Shown here one piece after another: positions 42,866-55,880 of a stretch of DNA of 64,000 bases (the stretch's first letter is position 1; every line of letters starts with the position of its first letter). The notes below the pieces were generated by a model that worked only from the letters and a program-made list of their open reading frames with translations, had not been told where the DNA came from and searched no databases. This DNA comes from Pectobacterium sp. A5351 (lineage in GTDB: Bacteria > Pseudomonadota > Gammaproteobacteria > Enterobacterales > Enterobacteriaceae), in the NCBI RefSeq assembly GCF_028335745.1, contig NZ_CP116477.1, positions 806,001 to 870,000 of the forward strand. The letters run 5' to 3'. The position numbers were made by a program, and so were the translations under genes.

Positions 42866-44011
42866 ATGAAAATAGTGATCGCACCGGATTCTTATAAAGA
42901 AAGCCTGTCTGCACAAGATGTTGCTACGCAGATTGAAAAGGGATTTCGTGAAATATTTCCCGATGCCTGCTATGTCAAATTACCTGTTGCAGATGGTGGG
43001 GAAGGTACCGTTGAAGCGATGGTCGCGGCGACCAATGGCAAGATTGTGAATGTTAACGTGACAGGGCCGTTAGGCGATAGCATCGACGCGTTCTTTGGCC
43101 TGTCTGGCGATGAAAAAACGGCGTTTATTGAGATGGCAGCGGCAAGCGGTCTGGAACGGGTGCCTTCGCAACGGCGTAACCCGTTAAAAACCACCAGCTA
43201 TGGCACGGGTGAACTGATTCGCTGCGCATTAGATCACGGCATCCGGCATTGCATCATCGGGATTGGCGGCAGTGCAACCAATGACGGCGGCTCGGGTATG
43301 GTGCAGGCGCTGGGCGCGAAACTGCTGGATAAGCAAGGTGAGCAAATTGGTTTTGGCGGCGGTGAACTCGATAAACTTTCTCGCATTGATATCAGCGAGT
43401 TGGATGAACGTATTAAAGGCTGTCGTTTTGAAGTGGCCTGTGATGTGACCAACCCGCTGACGGGGAAACAGGGCGCGTCGGCGATATTTGGCCCTCAGAA
43501 AGGGGCGACGCCAAGGATGATTGAGCAACTGGATAATGCGTTGAAGCATTATGCGGCGGTGATTCGCCACGATCTTGATATGGACGTGGAACACGTTCCC
43601 GGCGCGGGTGCGGCGGGCGGTATGGGCGCGGCGCTACAGGCATTTTGCGGCGCTGAACTGCGTCAGGGAATCGAGATTGTCACGGAAGCATTGGGGCTGG
43701 ATGAACTGGTACGCGATGCCACGCTGGTGATTACCGGGGAAGGACGCATCGACAGCCAGACTATCCACGGTAAAGTGCCGATTGGCGTGGCGCGGGTCGC
43801 CAAACAGTATAATAAACCGGTGATTGGTATTGCAGGCAGCCTGACGGCAGATGTCGGCGTGGTACATGAACATGGCCTGGACGCGGTATTCAGCGTGCTT
43901 TACAACATCTGCTCACTAGAAGAAGCGCTGGATAATGCGGCAGAAAATGTGAGGATGGCGGCGCGTAATATCGCTGCTACGATCCGGCTGGCGCAGTCGA
44001 TATCGCGTTAA
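42866..44011 (+). CDS. garK: Glycerate 2-kinase
   Basis: Phosphorylates D-glycerate to 2-phosphoglycerate, feeding aldarate carbon directly into glycolysis at enolase. The 381-residue class I glycerate kinase matches E. coli GarK in length; it opens with KIVIAPDSYKESLSA, has GGGE-type phosphate loops (VADGGEGTVEA near residue 42, IGIGGSATNDGGSG near 130) and GAGAAGGMGAA near 250, and ITGEGRIDSQT near 290. Last gene of the cluster. Confidence 0.95.
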   Translation: MKIVIAPDSYKESLSAQDVATQIEKGFREIFPDACYVKLPVADGGEGTVEAMVAATNGKIVNVNVTGPLGDSIDAFFGLSGDEKTAFIEMAAASGLERVPSQRRNPLKTTSYGTGELIRCALDHGIRHCIIGIGGSATNDGGSGMVQALGAKLLDKQGEQIGFGGGELDKLSRIDISELDERIKGCRFEVACDVTNPLTGKQGASAIFGPQKGATPRMIEQLDNALKHYAAVIRHDLDMDVEHVPGAGAAGGMGAALQAFCGAELRQGIEIVTEALGLDELVRDATLVITGEGRIDSQTIHGKVPIGVARVAKQYNKPVIGIAGSLTADVGVVHEHGLDAVFSVLYNICSLEEALDNAAENVRMAARNIAATIRLAQSISR

Positions 44012-44164
44012 TCGTCATCGTGATGGGATGGTGTTTGGTATTTATACACATTTCTATGCAGACTGAGAGACGGTTTCGTGCGCTCGTCCCTTAAACACTC
44101 AGCGTTAGGTTCTCCCTCTGTCAGGCTGCTGTTTCTTATACGAATGCAGCGACATTGTGGGTTT

Positions 44165-44422
44165 TGCCGTTATCTGGCGTAAAAAATTATGCTGAGGAGG
44201 TAGCTGGCTTAGGATGAGCCGCAGGACGCGGCGAAAGCTTGCGCCACGTAGGGAACGTGTCGCAAGCGGTCCGTAAAGCCAGATACCGACGAAGGCCCCG
44301 CGTTAGCGGCATAATTTCCGCCAAAAAGCCTGGGGTCACGGGGCGAGCGGCGTTTGAGCCGTCCCGTGTCGGGCGCGTGCTGCGGAGAAGCATGGAATAG
44401 CCATATTGTAAGCGCACGAAAC
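44165..44422 (+). repeat. Structured intergenic element, copy 1
   Basis: First of three related elements. Stems: outer 44184-44192 with 44309-44317 (AAATTATGC/GCATAATTT); second 44199-44210 with 44276-44287 (one mismatch); hairpin GCCGC-AGGAC-GCGGC at about 44218-44232; hairpin 44237-44249 with 44255-44267 around AGGGA; 3' hairpin CACGGG/CCCGTG 44337-44342 with 44363-44368. Ends with TCGGGCGCG and GCACGAAA. It lies 153 bases after garK and faces the 3' end of barA. No convincing coding sequence. Confidence 0.8.
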
Positions 44423-44457
44423 TATCTCTATAGACGCATAATATGTATGGATATTGA

Positions 44458-47253
44458 TTACGAATGCATAGGGTTGATATGCGGCTGGGCGGCTTTGCTG
44501 ACGTTGTCGATTTCGTCCAGCAGTTCCAGCCATTCGGGTTCCAAATTGCTGACGTGAACGCCTTTACGCAACTGCTGCTCCAGATAGCGGCAGATGCGTT
44601 TCAGACGCGGTACGCCGCTGTAGCTGCAACTGCCGTGCAGTTTATGCACCAGCTCGATAATGTTGTCATCTGTTTGACCTTCCAGCACCTTTTCTATTTT
44701 CTGCTGAACTTCTGGTAAGAAATCCAGCAGCATTTGCAGCAGGTCACGCGCCAATTCCGGCTTGTTGGCCGCCTGTTGCTGCGCCAGCGCCCAGTCGAGA
44801 GACAGTTGGCTATCGTCGTGTTCGCTCAGTAAACCTGTCATATCGGCCCGATCGTGCTTCAGCGGATCCTTCCGCGTATGGCGCGTTAGCACGCTTTTCA
44901 ACATCTGTTCGTCTATTGGTTTAGCCAGATAGTCATCCATACCTGAACGCAGCAGATGCTCACGCTCACCCGTCATGGTTTGTGCCGTCACCGCGATGAT
45001 GGGGGTGGTGGTATGGTGGGGGATCTGGCGGATCAGCTCGCTGGCGCAAATGCCATCCATACCTGGCATCTGAATGTCCATGAGGATAATGTCGAGCTGA
45101 TGCCGTTTCGCCTGTGCAATCGCATCTTGCCCGCTTTCGCACAGAATAATCGTCTCGACCTGCTCTTCCAGCAGCGTGCCGATCAGTTTCAGATTCGCCA
45201 GGTTGTCATCCACGGCCATCACGCTGAGCGGCAGACGGGCTGCATGGCGTGCGGCACTCGGGTGAGATGCGGTGTCGTCTGGCAGAAAAGAGGGCTGGAA
45301 CAGCGTATTATCTTGTAACAGCGGCAGCAGGCGTGATGAGGCGAGCGGTTTGCTCAAGCAGGCATGTACGCCGAAGGTTTTCAACTGTTCGGCATCCATT
45401 TGCGCCAGGCTGGGCAGCGCCAGAATCACACAAGGTGACCGGCGGCAGATATCACGCAGCCTGGGCGTGTAGTCGAGCAGTGTGTTGCGATATTGCACGG
45501 GAATGCCGAGCAGCAGGATATCGAATTCCCCTTCCGGCAGTTGCTCAAACGTCGGGCTGTAGCTCACGATGAGTGGCGTCTGGCTCAGAATATCCAGTGT
45601 GGCCTGCGCGGCGATAGGATGATACTCGACGTAGGCCAGATGTTTTCCTTGCAGCATCGTGTAAGCTGGTTCTGTCGGTATAGCGTGAGGGTTGAGTGGC
45701 AGCGTGATGTGGAACCAGAACGTCGAGCCCTTGTTGATCTGGCTCTGGAAACTGATATCGCCGCCCATCTCTTTGACCAGACGTTGGGTGATGACCAGCC
45801 CGAGCCCCGTGCCGCCATGACGGCGTGAAATACTGGTGTCAGCCTGACGGAATGCCTGGAACAACTGCGATTGCTGCAACTCGGCAATGCCGATGCCGGT
45901 ATCGCGTATTTGCACCTCTAGCTGAACTTGATGATGTTCCTGACGACGCTTCTCTACCCGAATATCAATGTTGCCCTGCTCAGTAAATTTAATCGCATTA
46001 CCCAGTAGGTTGGTGATGATTTGCTGTATCCGCAGTGGATCGCCGATAAATTGTTCGGGTACGTCATTCTGAATGCTGAGTGTTAGCTCCAAGCCTTTTT
46101 CATGTGCCGTGTGCGCCAGCAGCATCACGACATCGTCCAGCGTGTTGTGCAGCGAGAACGGAATATCCTCCAGCACCAGCTTGCCGGCCTCCAGCTTCGA
46201 GAAATCCAGCACATCGTTAATGATATTCAGCAGATTATTGGCGGAACGTTCGATGGTAAGCAGATAATCAGTCTGTGTGGTATTCAGCGGGGTCTTCAAC
46301 GTCTGGCGAGTGAAACCGATTACGCCATTCAGCGGCGTTCTCAGTTCATGTGACATATTGGCCAGAAACTCTGATTTAATGCGAGCCGCTTCCTGCGCCC
46401 GCTTTTTGGCCAGATCCAGTTCGACGTTCTGAATCTCCATCTGCTCCAGCGTTTCCCGCAGATCGTAGGTCGCCTGATCGATATTTTGCTGCATTTCCTC
46501 GTGGTAGGCGGTCAGCGACATGGCCATTGAGTTGATGCCGTTTTTCAGCATGTCCAACTCACCCAGCATGTACCCTTCTACCCGACTATCCAATTGCCCG
46601 CGGCGGATGCGATCGACCGTATCAACCATATTACGAATCGGGGTGGTGACATCGCGCATCAGACGATAAGCGAAGAGAGCGGCAGCGCCCAAAGATAACA
46701 GCAACAGCAGTGTGGCGATGAAGATCTCCTGATACTGCTGAAGCCGAATTGCGCTGATGTCCAGCTCGATCATCAGATAGCCGAGAGGCGTGGCGGTTCC
46801 TGATGGCACGGGCACTGCTCCACCCGGCAGGAATTCGCTGTCGGTGACTATCGGCATGTGCAGAATCAGTGCGTCATTTGTGTGGTGCAGATGCAGCTTA
46901 TTATAGGAAAGCGCATCGCCGCTGATCGGCTGTAATGTCACGTTGTTGCGTACGTTGGTGGTGGCCAGGAGCTGATTACGTGCATCGAATACGCTAATGG
47001 TGCGAATAATCGCGGAGTGCCGACGGTGAAGTGTATTGATTAATGCTGGAATCGTGTCCATCTGACGATGGGTAAGAGCGTAAGCGCTGATGGTTGCCAG
47101 CGGCTCAATGATGCTGGTGCCTGAATCGGCCAACTGCGACTGCAACTGATTGTAACGATGAATGACGAAGAACGAACTGAGCAGCACTCCGATCATCAGC
47201 GTCGGTGCCAAAATCAGTATCAACATCCGTGCGCGAAGACTGTATTTGGTCAT
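44458..47253 (-). CDS. barA: Hybrid sensor histidine kinase BarA
   Basis: Tripartite kinase that responds to short-chain carboxylates and phosphorylates UvrY (GacA/ExpA), switching on csrB RNA; in soft-rot bacteria this system controls exoenzymes and virulence. The 931 residues hold two membrane helices (about 10-30 and 170-190) flanking a periplasmic sensor, HAMP, the histidine box [16 protein letters not shown] (near residue 305), an ATPase domain with N/G boxes ([16 protein letters not shown]), a receiver domain with [14 protein letters not shown] (near residue 725) and a C-terminal HPt domain with [11 protein letters not shown] (near residue 870). Divergent from rlmD, as in E. coli. Confidence 0.95.
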   Translation of the reverse strand: MTKYSLRARMLILILAPTLMIGVLLSSFFVIHRYNQLQSQLADSGTSIIEPLATISAYALTHRQMDTIPALINTLHRRHSAIIRTISVFDARNQLLATTNVRNNVTLQPISGDALSYNKLHLHHTNDALILHMPIVTDSEFLPGGAVPVPSGTATPLGYLMIELDISAIRLQQYQEIFIATLLLLLSLGAAALFAYRLMRDVTTPIRNMVDTVDRIRRGQLDSRVEGYMLGELDMLKNGINSMAMSLTAYHEEMQQNIDQATYDLRETLEQMEIQNVELDLAKKRAQEAARIKSEFLANMSHELRTPLNGVIGFTRQTLKTPLNTTQTDYLLTIERSANNLLNIINDVLDFSKLEAGKLVLEDIPFSLHNTLDDVVMLLAHTAHEKGLELTLSIQNDVPEQFIGDPLRIQQIITNLLGNAIKFTEQGNIDIRVEKRRQEHHQVQLEVQIRDTGIGIAELQQSQLFQAFRQADTSISRRHGGTGLGLVITQRLVKEMGGDISFQSQINKGSTFWFHITLPLNPHAIPTEPAYTMLQGKHLAYVEYHPIAAQATLDILSQTPLIVSYSPTFEQLPEGEFDILLLGIPVQYRNTLLDYTPRLRDICRRSPCVILALPSLAQMDAEQLKTFGVHACLSKPLASSRLLPLLQDNTLFQPSFLPDDTASHPSAARHAARLPLSVMAVDDNLANLKLIGTLLEEQVETIILCESGQDAIAQAKRHQLDIILMDIQMPGMDGICASELIRQIPHHTTTPIIAVTAQTMTGEREHLLRSGMDDYLAKPIDEQMLKSVLTRHTRKDPLKHDRADMTGLLSEHDDSQLSLDWALAQQQAANKPELARDLLQMLLDFLPEVQQKIEKVLEGQTDDNIIELVHKLHGSCSYSGVPRLKRICRYLEQQLRKGVHVSNLEPEWLELLDEIDNVSKAAQPHINPMHS

Positions 47254-47361
47254 GGGGTTCCAATGTGGGAGAATTAGAGGATGCTAGGCACCCTATTATT
47301 TAATTTAGTTACTGGGTACTGCCACTGCCGTTCAACTCAAGAGATAAATCGATAGTACATT

Positions 47362-48711
47362 ATGGCGCAATTCTACTCTCCAAACCGGCGTGTGACGACC
47401 CGGAAAGCGATTCCTGCTAAGAACCTCACTGTTACGGTCACGTCACTTGATCCGTTTGGGCAGGGAGTAGCGCGTCACGAAGGCAAGACGGTGTTTGTCA
47501 CGGGGGTACTGCCGGGAGAGCAGGCTGAGGTTCAACTGACGGAAGAAAAACGCCAGTTTTCGCATGCAAAACTGAAACGTCTTCTGACGCACAGCCCGCA
47601 GCGCGTAGAGCCGCAGTGCCCGCATTTTACCCGCTGCGGCGGCTGCCAACAGCAGCACGCGGACATCACGCTGCAACAGATCAGCAAAACGGCTGCATTA
47701 ATGCGCTTGATGACGAGGGAAACAGGCGTTGAACTGCCTGACGCCTCGCTGATTGCCGGCACACCTTATGCCTATCGGAGGCGCGCGCGGCTTGCGTTAT
47801 ACTTTCAGACAAAAGAGCAACGTCTGTTGATGGGCTATCGGCAGTCCAATTCTCACGATCTGGTGGATATCAAAGCCTGTCCGGTGTTGCGCCCCGAGCT
47901 TGAAGCACTGCTGCAACCGCTGCGCGAGTGCCTGAGCCGATTAAAGGCGGTGAAGCGTCTTGGGCATGTGGAATTGGTGCAGGCGGAAAACGGCCCGCTG
48001 TTGGTGCTGAGGCACCTTGATCCGCTACATGCATCGGATGAACAGGCGCTGCGAGATTTTGCCCGACAGCAGGGCGTCTCGGTTTACCTGGCGCCGGATG
48101 CCGATTCGCTGACGTGTCTGCACGGCGAAGAGCCGGTTTATCAGGTCGCTGGGCTGACGCTGGCCTTTAGCCCGCGCGATTTTATTCAGGTCAATGACGC
48201 GGTCAACCAGCAGATGGTTGCACAGGCGCTGGCGTGGCTGGATGTGCAACCGCAGGATAGAATATTAGATCTGTTTTGCGGCATGGGTAACTTCACGTTG
48301 CCGCTGGCACAGCGCGCTGCCAGCGTCGTTGGCGTTGAAGGGGTGACTGCACTGGTAGAGAAAGGGCGCGAGAATGCCCGGCGCAATGCGCTGTCCAATG
48401 TCACATTTTTTCACCAAAATCTTGAAGATGACGTCACACAGCAGCCGTGGGCGGCTCAGGGTTTTGATAAGATATTACTTGATCCGGCACGTGCGGGCGC
48501 GGCAGGCGTGATGGAGCAGATAACCCGACTGGCACCTGAGCGGGTGGTGTATGTGTCCTGTAATGCCACGACGCTAGCGCGCGACAGCAAAGTATTACTG
48601 GCAGCCGGTTTTAGACTGGCGAATGTCGCGATGCTGGATATGTTTCCACATACCGGGCACCTTGAATCGATGGCACTGTTTTTGCATGACACCGGCACGC
48701 GAAAGGCGTAA
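47362..48711 (+). CDS. rlmD: 23S rRNA (uracil-1939-C5)-methyltransferase
   Basis: Iron-sulfur SAM methyltransferase acting on U1939 of 23S rRNA. The 449-residue protein (E. coli 433) starts with a TRAM RNA-binding domain (about residues 15-75), then the 4Fe-4S cluster cysteines in [14 protein letters not shown] (near residue 86) with the fourth in IKACPVL (near 172). The methyltransferase domain contains [15 protein letters not shown] (near 308), DPARAG and the catalytic Cys in [12 protein letters not shown] (near 395). Followed 53 bases later by relA. Confidence 0.95.
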   Translation: MAQFYSPNRRVTTRKAIPAKNLTVTVTSLDPFGQGVARHEGKTVFVTGVLPGEQAEVQLTEEKRQFSHAKLKRLLTHSPQRVEPQCPHFTRCGGCQQQHADITLQQISKTAALMRLMTRETGVELPDASLIAGTPYAYRRRARLALYFQTKEQRLLMGYRQSNSHDLVDIKACPVLRPELEALLQPLRECLSRLKAVKRLGHVELVQAENGPLLVLRHLDPLHASDEQALRDFARQQGVSVYLAPDADSLTCLHGEEPVYQVAGLTLAFSPRDFIQVNDAVNQQMVAQALAWLDVQPQDRILDLFCGMGNFTLPLAQRAASVVGVEGVTALVEKGRENARRNALSNVTFFHQNLEDDVTQQPWAAQGFDKILLDPARAGAAGVMEQITRLAPERVVYVSCNATTLARDSKVLLAAGFRLANVAMLDMFPHTGHLESMALFLHDTGTRKA

Positions 48712-48764
48712 TAGGCAGCAAAACAGCGTCGTTTGTAAGGTGAAGGGTAACGTAGGGAGAAATT

Positions 48765-50999
48765 ATGGTTGCGGTACGAAGTGCGCATTTGAATACGGCA
48801 GGTGAATTTGCCCCTGACGCGTGGATTGCTTCGCTGGGTATTTCCAGTCAGCAATCATGTGAACGTTTAGCCGAAACCTGGCGTTACTGTGAGCAGCAAA
48901 CGCACGATCACGCCGATGCATCGATGCTACTGTGGCGCGGCATTGAAATGGTGGAAATTCTGTCCACGCTCAGTATGGACAATGACAGCATGCGCGCGGC
49001 GCTGCTCTTTCCACTGGCGGATGCGGGCGTGGTCGATGAGGCGACGCTGGAAGCCGCGTTTGGTAAAAACATCGTTGATTTGGTGCATGGCGTGCGCGAT
49101 ATGGATGCAATTCGCCAGCTCAAAGCGACGCAGAATGACTCGGGCGCATCTGAGCAGGTCGATAACATCCGCCGCATGTTGCTGGCGATGGTGGAAGATT
49201 TCCGCTGCGTGGTCATCAAGCTAGCCGAGCGGATCGCCCACCTGCGTGAAGTGAAAGATGCCCCGGAAGAAGAACGGGTATTGGCGGCCAAAGAGTGTAC
49301 CAATATCTACGCGCCGTTGGCGAACCGCTTAGGGATCGGTCAGTTGAAGTGGGAGCTGGAGGATTTCTGCTTCCGCTACCTGCATCCTGATGAATATAAA
49401 AAAATCGCCAAGCTGCTGCACGAGCGTCGTATCGACCGTGCGCAGTACATTGACGATTTTGTCAAAACGCTGCGCAACGCGATGAAAGAAGAGGGCGTGC
49501 AGGCGGAGATCTACGGTCGTCCTAAGCATATCTACAGCATCTGGCGCAAGATGCAGAAGAAAGCGCTGTCGTTCGATGAGCTGTTCGATGTCCGTGCGGT
49601 ACGCATTGTCGTTGAGCGCTTGCAGGATTGCTACGGGGCGCTCGGTATCGTGCATACCCACTATCGCCATCTGCCGGACGAGTTTGACGACTACGTCGCT
49701 AATCCCAAACCAAACGGCTATCAGTCTATCCATACCGTGGTGTTAGGGCCAGGCGGGAAGACGCTCGAAATTCAGATTCGTACACGACAGATGCATGAAG
49801 ATGCCGAACTGGGCGTCGCGGCGCACTGGAAATACAAAGAAGGCACCTCCGTGGGCGGGCGTTCCGGCTACGAAGGCCGCATTGCCTGGCTGCGTAAACT
49901 GCTTGCCTGGCAGGAAGAGATGGCCGATTCGAACGACGTGCTGGACGAAGTTCGCAGTCAGGTGTTTGACGATCGCGTCTATGTCTTTACGCCGAAAGGC
50001 GATGTGGTGGATCTCCCTGCCGGCTCCACGCCGCTGGATTTCGCTTACCACATCCACAGTGATATCGGGCACCGCTGCATCGGGGCAAAAATCAGCGGAC
50101 GCATTGTGCCGTTTACCTACCAACTGCAAATGGGCGATCAGATTGAAATCATCACCCAGAAGCAGCCGAACCCGAGCCGCGACTGGCTGAACCCGAATCT
50201 GGGATATATCACCACCAGCCGTGGACGTTCCAAGATCCAGAACTGGTTCCGCAAGCAGGATCGCGACAAGAATATTCTGGCGGGGCGGCAGATTCTGGAT
50301 GACGAACTGGCGCATTTGGGGATCAGCCTGAAAGCGGCGGAGAAATTGCTGCTGCCGCGCTACAACGTGAATTCGCTGGATGAATTATTGGCGGCTATCG
50401 GCGGCGGCGATGTTCGTCTGAACCAGATGGTGAATTTCCTGCAATCGCAGTTAAAACAGCCTACTGCGGAAGAACTGGATCGTGAAGCGCTGCGCCAACT
50501 GACGCAAAAATCGCATCAGCCAGCGGCACGTAACACGAAGGACAACGGCCGCGTGGTGGTGGAAGGTGTCGGTAACCTGATGCACCACATTGCCCGTTGC
50601 TGCCAGCCGATTCCGGGTGATGAGATCACCGGGTTTATCACGCGGGGACGCGGAATTTCGATTCACCGCGCCGACTGTGAACAGCTGGACGAACTGCGCG
50701 CCAGTTCGCCGGAACGGATTGTGGACGCGGTATGGGGCGAAAGCTACTCCAGCGGTTATTCGTTGGTGGTGAGGGTGATTGCCAACGATCGCAGCGGCCT
50801 GCTGCGGGATATCACCACGATTCTGGCGAATGAGAAGGTCAATGTACTGGGTGTCGCCAGCCGGAGCGACACCAAACAGCAACTGGCAACGATTGACATG
50901 GATATCGAGATCTACAACCTGCAAGTGCTGAGCCGCATTCTGGCGAAGCTCAACCAACTGCCGGATGTGATTGATGCGCGGCGCCAGCAAGGGGCATAA
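48765..50999 (+). CDS. relA: (p)ppGpp synthetase I
   Basis: Ribosome-associated enzyme that makes (p)ppGpp when uncharged tRNA enters the A site. The 744 residues equal E. coli RelA. The N-terminal hydrolase-like domain lacks the HD motif (FPLADAG where SpoT has HD), so it is a synthetase only. The synthetase domain (about 230-380) has GRPKHIYSIWRKM and KPNGYQSIHT; TGS (about 405-470, VYVFTPKGDVVDLPAGST), a zinc-finger region with ARCCQPIPGDEI and a C-terminal ACT domain (about 665-740) follow. Enterobacterial order rlmD-relA-mazG is retained, without the mazEF toxin pair between relA and mazG. Confidence 0.97.
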   Translation: MVAVRSAHLNTAGEFAPDAWIASLGISSQQSCERLAETWRYCEQQTHDHADASMLLWRGIEMVEILSTLSMDNDSMRAALLFPLADAGVVDEATLEAAFGKNIVDLVHGVRDMDAIRQLKATQNDSGASEQVDNIRRMLLAMVEDFRCVVIKLAERIAHLREVKDAPEEERVLAAKECTNIYAPLANRLGIGQLKWELEDFCFRYLHPDEYKKIAKLLHERRIDRAQYIDDFVKTLRNAMKEEGVQAEIYGRPKHIYSIWRKMQKKALSFDELFDVRAVRIVVERLQDCYGALGIVHTHYRHLPDEFDDYVANPKPNGYQSIHTVVLGPGGKTLEIQIRTRQMHEDAELGVAAHWKYKEGTSVGGRSGYEGRIAWLRKLLAWQEEMADSNDVLDEVRSQVFDDRVYVFTPKGDVVDLPAGSTPLDFAYHIHSDIGHRCIGAKISGRIVPFTYQLQMGDQIEIITQKQPNPSRDWLNPNLGYITTSRGRSKIQNWFRKQDRDKNILAGRQILDDELAHLGISLKAAEKLLLPRYNVNSLDELLAAIGGGDVRLNQMVNFLQSQLKQPTAEELDREALRQLTQKSHQPAARNTKDNGRVVVEGVGNLMHHIARCCQPIPGDEITGFITRGRGISIHRADCEQLDELRASSPERIVDAVWGESYSSGYSLVVRVIANDRSGLLRDITTILANEKVNVLGVASRSDTKQQLATIDMDIEIYNLQVLSRILAKLNQLPDVIDARRQQGA

Positions 51000-51017
51000 G
51001 TATTGATGCTGTGTTTT

Positions 51018-51268
51018 GCCTCAAGCGTAAAAATTACGCTGAGGAAACACAGTCATCCAGGATGAGTGGCATGGATGCCACGAAAGTCGCTGCCGCGTAG
51101 GGAACGCGTCAGCGACGGTCCGCCAGAAGACTGTGTTTCCGAAGGCACCGCGAAGCGGCGTAATTCCCGCGAAAAAGACAGGGGTCACGGGGCGGCGTCG
51201 ATTGGACGCCCCGTGTCGGGCGCGGCGCAGTTGCGGAAATGATCGTTGGAATGTATCGCGCACGAAAC
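51018..51268 (+). repeat. Structured intergenic element, copy 2
   Basis: Best-preserved copy. Stems: outer 51032-51039 with 51158-51165 (AATTACGC/GCGTAATT); second 51043-51054 with 51129-51140, twelve perfect pairs; hairpin GTGGCAT-GG-ATGCCAC 51066-51081 followed by GAAAG; hairpin GTCGCTG..CGCG-TAGGGAA-CGCG.CAGCGAC 51086-51116; 3' hairpin CACGGGGCG/CGCCCCGTG 51086 to 51115 shifted by 100 (51186-51194 with 51207-51215). Ends TCGGGCGCG and GCGCACGAAA. It begins 18 bases after relA and ends 58 bases before the mazG start. Confidence 0.85.
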
Positions 51269-51325
51269 CTCTCTGGCTTGTCTGCAATCTTCGTAAGAAA
51301 TAATTTTTTGATTTTCAGGAATATT

Positions 51326-52138
51326 ATGACTGTATCTTTGACGAATGTCCCTCCCGTCGAGCGCTTGCTCACCATCATGAAAACCCTCCGCGATCCCGAA
51401 AATGGTTGCCCGTGGGACAAGAAACAGACCTTTGACTCTATCGCGCCCTATACGCTGGAAGAAACGTACGAAGTGCTGGATGCCATCAGCCGTCAGGATT
51501 TTGATGATTTGCGCGGTGAATTAGGGGATTTGCTGTTTCAGGTGGTGTTTTACGCACAGATGGCGCAGGAAAAGGGCCTGTTCGATTTCTCCGACGTGTG
51601 TAACGCCATCAGCGATAAGCTGGAACGCCGCCACCCGCATATCTTCGGGGAGCTGACGCTGACGGATAGTGATGCCGTGCTGGCAAACTGGGAACAGACA
51701 AAAGCGCAGGAGCGGGCGGAGAAAGATCGTCATTCGCCGTTGGATGATATTCCTGATGCGCTGCCTGCTTTGATGAAAGCGCAAAAAATTCAGCAGCGTT
51801 GTGCGTCTGTTGGCTTCGATTGGGACAGCCTGGGGCCGGTGCTCGACAAAGTGTATGAAGAAATCGATGAGGTGATGTTTGAGGCGCGGCAAGCCGTTGT
51901 CGATGAAGAAAAATTAGGTGAAGAGATTGGTGATTTATTGTTCGCCATAGTCAATCTCTCTCGCCATCTGGGACACAAGGCCGAGACGGCGTTGCAGGCA
52001 GCAAATCGTAAGTTCACTCGACGTTTTCGTGAGGTAGAACAACTCGTTACGGCATCGGGAAAAACGCTGGAACAGGCAACGCTGGACGAAATGGAAGCCG
52101 CATGGCAGCAGGTGAAAAAACAGGAAATCAGTCATTAA
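51326..52138 (+). CDS. mazG: Nucleoside triphosphate pyrophosphohydrolase
   Basis: Hydrolyses nucleoside triphosphates to monophosphates and pyrophosphate; in E. coli it interacts with Era and lowers (p)ppGpp. The 270-residue protein (E. coli 263) contains two MazG helical domains: the first with NGCPWDKKQT and LEETYEVLDAI...ELGDLLFQ, the second, catalytic, with EEIDEVMFE and EEIGDLLFAIVNL. The ATG at 51326, with AGGA upstream, gives the family start; the open frame continues further upstream into the structured repeat and that part is not homologous. Confidence 0.94.
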   Translation: MTVSLTNVPPVERLLTIMKTLRDPENGCPWDKKQTFDSIAPYTLEETYEVLDAISRQDFDDLRGELGDLLFQVVFYAQMAQEKGLFDFSDVCNAISDKLERRHPHIFGELTLTDSDAVLANWEQTKAQERAEKDRHSPLDDIPDALPALMKAQKIQQRCASVGFDWDSLGPVLDKVYEEIDEVMFEARQAVVDEEKLGEEIGDLLFAIVNLSRHLGHKAETALQAANRKFTRRFREVEQLVTASGKTLEQATLDEMEAAWQQVKKQEISH

Positions 52139-52281
52139 TCCATTTTTATCGATAAGATCATTTTTTATTGATTTTAAGGTTTTTATTTTATTGTTTTTTA
52201 AGGTGATTGTGAGTCGGGGTGAGGGTGGTTTCACCTCGTCTGCGCGTGTGTTGGAATCGTCACATTGTGTAAAACGAACAT

Positions 52282-52310
52282 TTGTGGCGCTCATCAGGTT
52301 CAGGTATACT
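52282..52310 (+). promoter_or_regulatory. Likely sigma-70 promoter of pyrG
   Basis: TTGTGG at 52282-52287, a 17-base spacer, and TATACT at 52305-52310, about 55 bases before the pyrG ATG. Confidence 0.45.
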
Positions 52311-52349
52311 ACTTTCCCGTCTTGGTACTTCCATCGTCTTTAAACCTAA

Positions 52350-54002
<1,653 letters not shown>

Positions 54003-54014
54003 GAGTTATATCAG

Positions 54015-54040
54015 CAACGCGCGATCGCTATCGCGCGTTG
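54015..54040 (+). terminator. Hairpin between pyrG and eno
   Basis: Eleven perfect pairs (54015-54025 with 54030-54040) with loop CGCT. The following sequence has only TTCGTCT, so it probably attenuates or marks an RNA processing site rather than stopping all transcription into eno. Confidence 0.6.
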
Positions 54041-54067
54041 TTCGTCTAGGGTTTTAGTTCTATCTAA

Positions 54068-55396
<1,329 letters not shown>

Positions 55397-55460
55397 TTGC
55401 GTCTTTGGTGTATCAGGTCGCTGAGAAAACGGCCTGATATACGCCAACGTGATTAACCCT

Positions 55461-55497
55461 AAAAATCCAGAAGCGTGAAAACGTTTCTGGATTTTTT
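55461..55497 (+). terminator. Terminator of eno
   Basis: Long hairpin: 55461-55476 pairs with 55481-55497 with one G-T pair, ending in a six-T run. Confidence 0.88.
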
Positions 55498-55498
55498 A

Positions 55499-55598
55499 TG
55501 GCAGACATCCTTGTCTGCCACCCTGCGGACGCAACGCTTTGCGTTGTTCAAAACGTTGACGTTTGCCCTGAAACTCGAATTATTTAGGGTATATACCC
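55499..55598. repeat. Truncated enterobacterial intergenic repeat
   Basis: Contains a GGCAGACA/TGTCTGCC hairpin, then CAACGCTTTGCGTTG and the end CTCGAATTATTTAGGGTATA, the same right half as the copy at 33256-33447. The other half is missing. Confidence 0.65.
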
Positions 55599-55861
55599 TA
55601 AATAATTCGAGTTGCGTGAAGGCGGCAACCGAGCGACAAATTCGTCGGGAACGAATTTGACCAGCCAACGGCTGGCCTTCGGTGAGAGACAGGATGTCTC
55701 TCATTTCATCCCCAGGAGCTTACTCAGGTAAGTGGCTGGGGTGAGTAAGGACAAATCGGCTTAGCCGATTTGAACGCCGCTTGCGGCGGCTCTTTAGAGC
55801 GAGGCTCAGAGATGAGCCGAGTATTGCCAACGCACAAGCAGCTTGAAGTATGACGGGTATA
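55592..55861. repeat. Full-length intergenic repeat abutting an inverted partial copy
   Basis: A 270-base non-coding element that starts TATACCCTAAATAATTCGAG and ends CTTGAAGTATGACGGGTATA, with TATACCC/GGGTATA terminal inverted repeats. It is set head-to-head with the truncated copy to its left, creating a 42-base perfect palindrome at 55572-55613. The interior holds short stems (AAATTCGT/ACGAATTT and GAGACA/TGTCTC). Confidence 0.7.
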
Positions 55862-55880
55862 AAATCCCTATTGGTATCGT

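Noticed and set aside
44187..44417. Small minus-strand ORF in structured element copy 1 (similar ones at 51021-51287 and 57643-57870)
   Set aside because: The resemblance among them follows from the shared structured element; codon positions do not behave as coding and frames end at different places.
49743..50315. 190-residue open frame antisense to relA
   Set aside because: No recognisable domain and fully inside a conserved gene.
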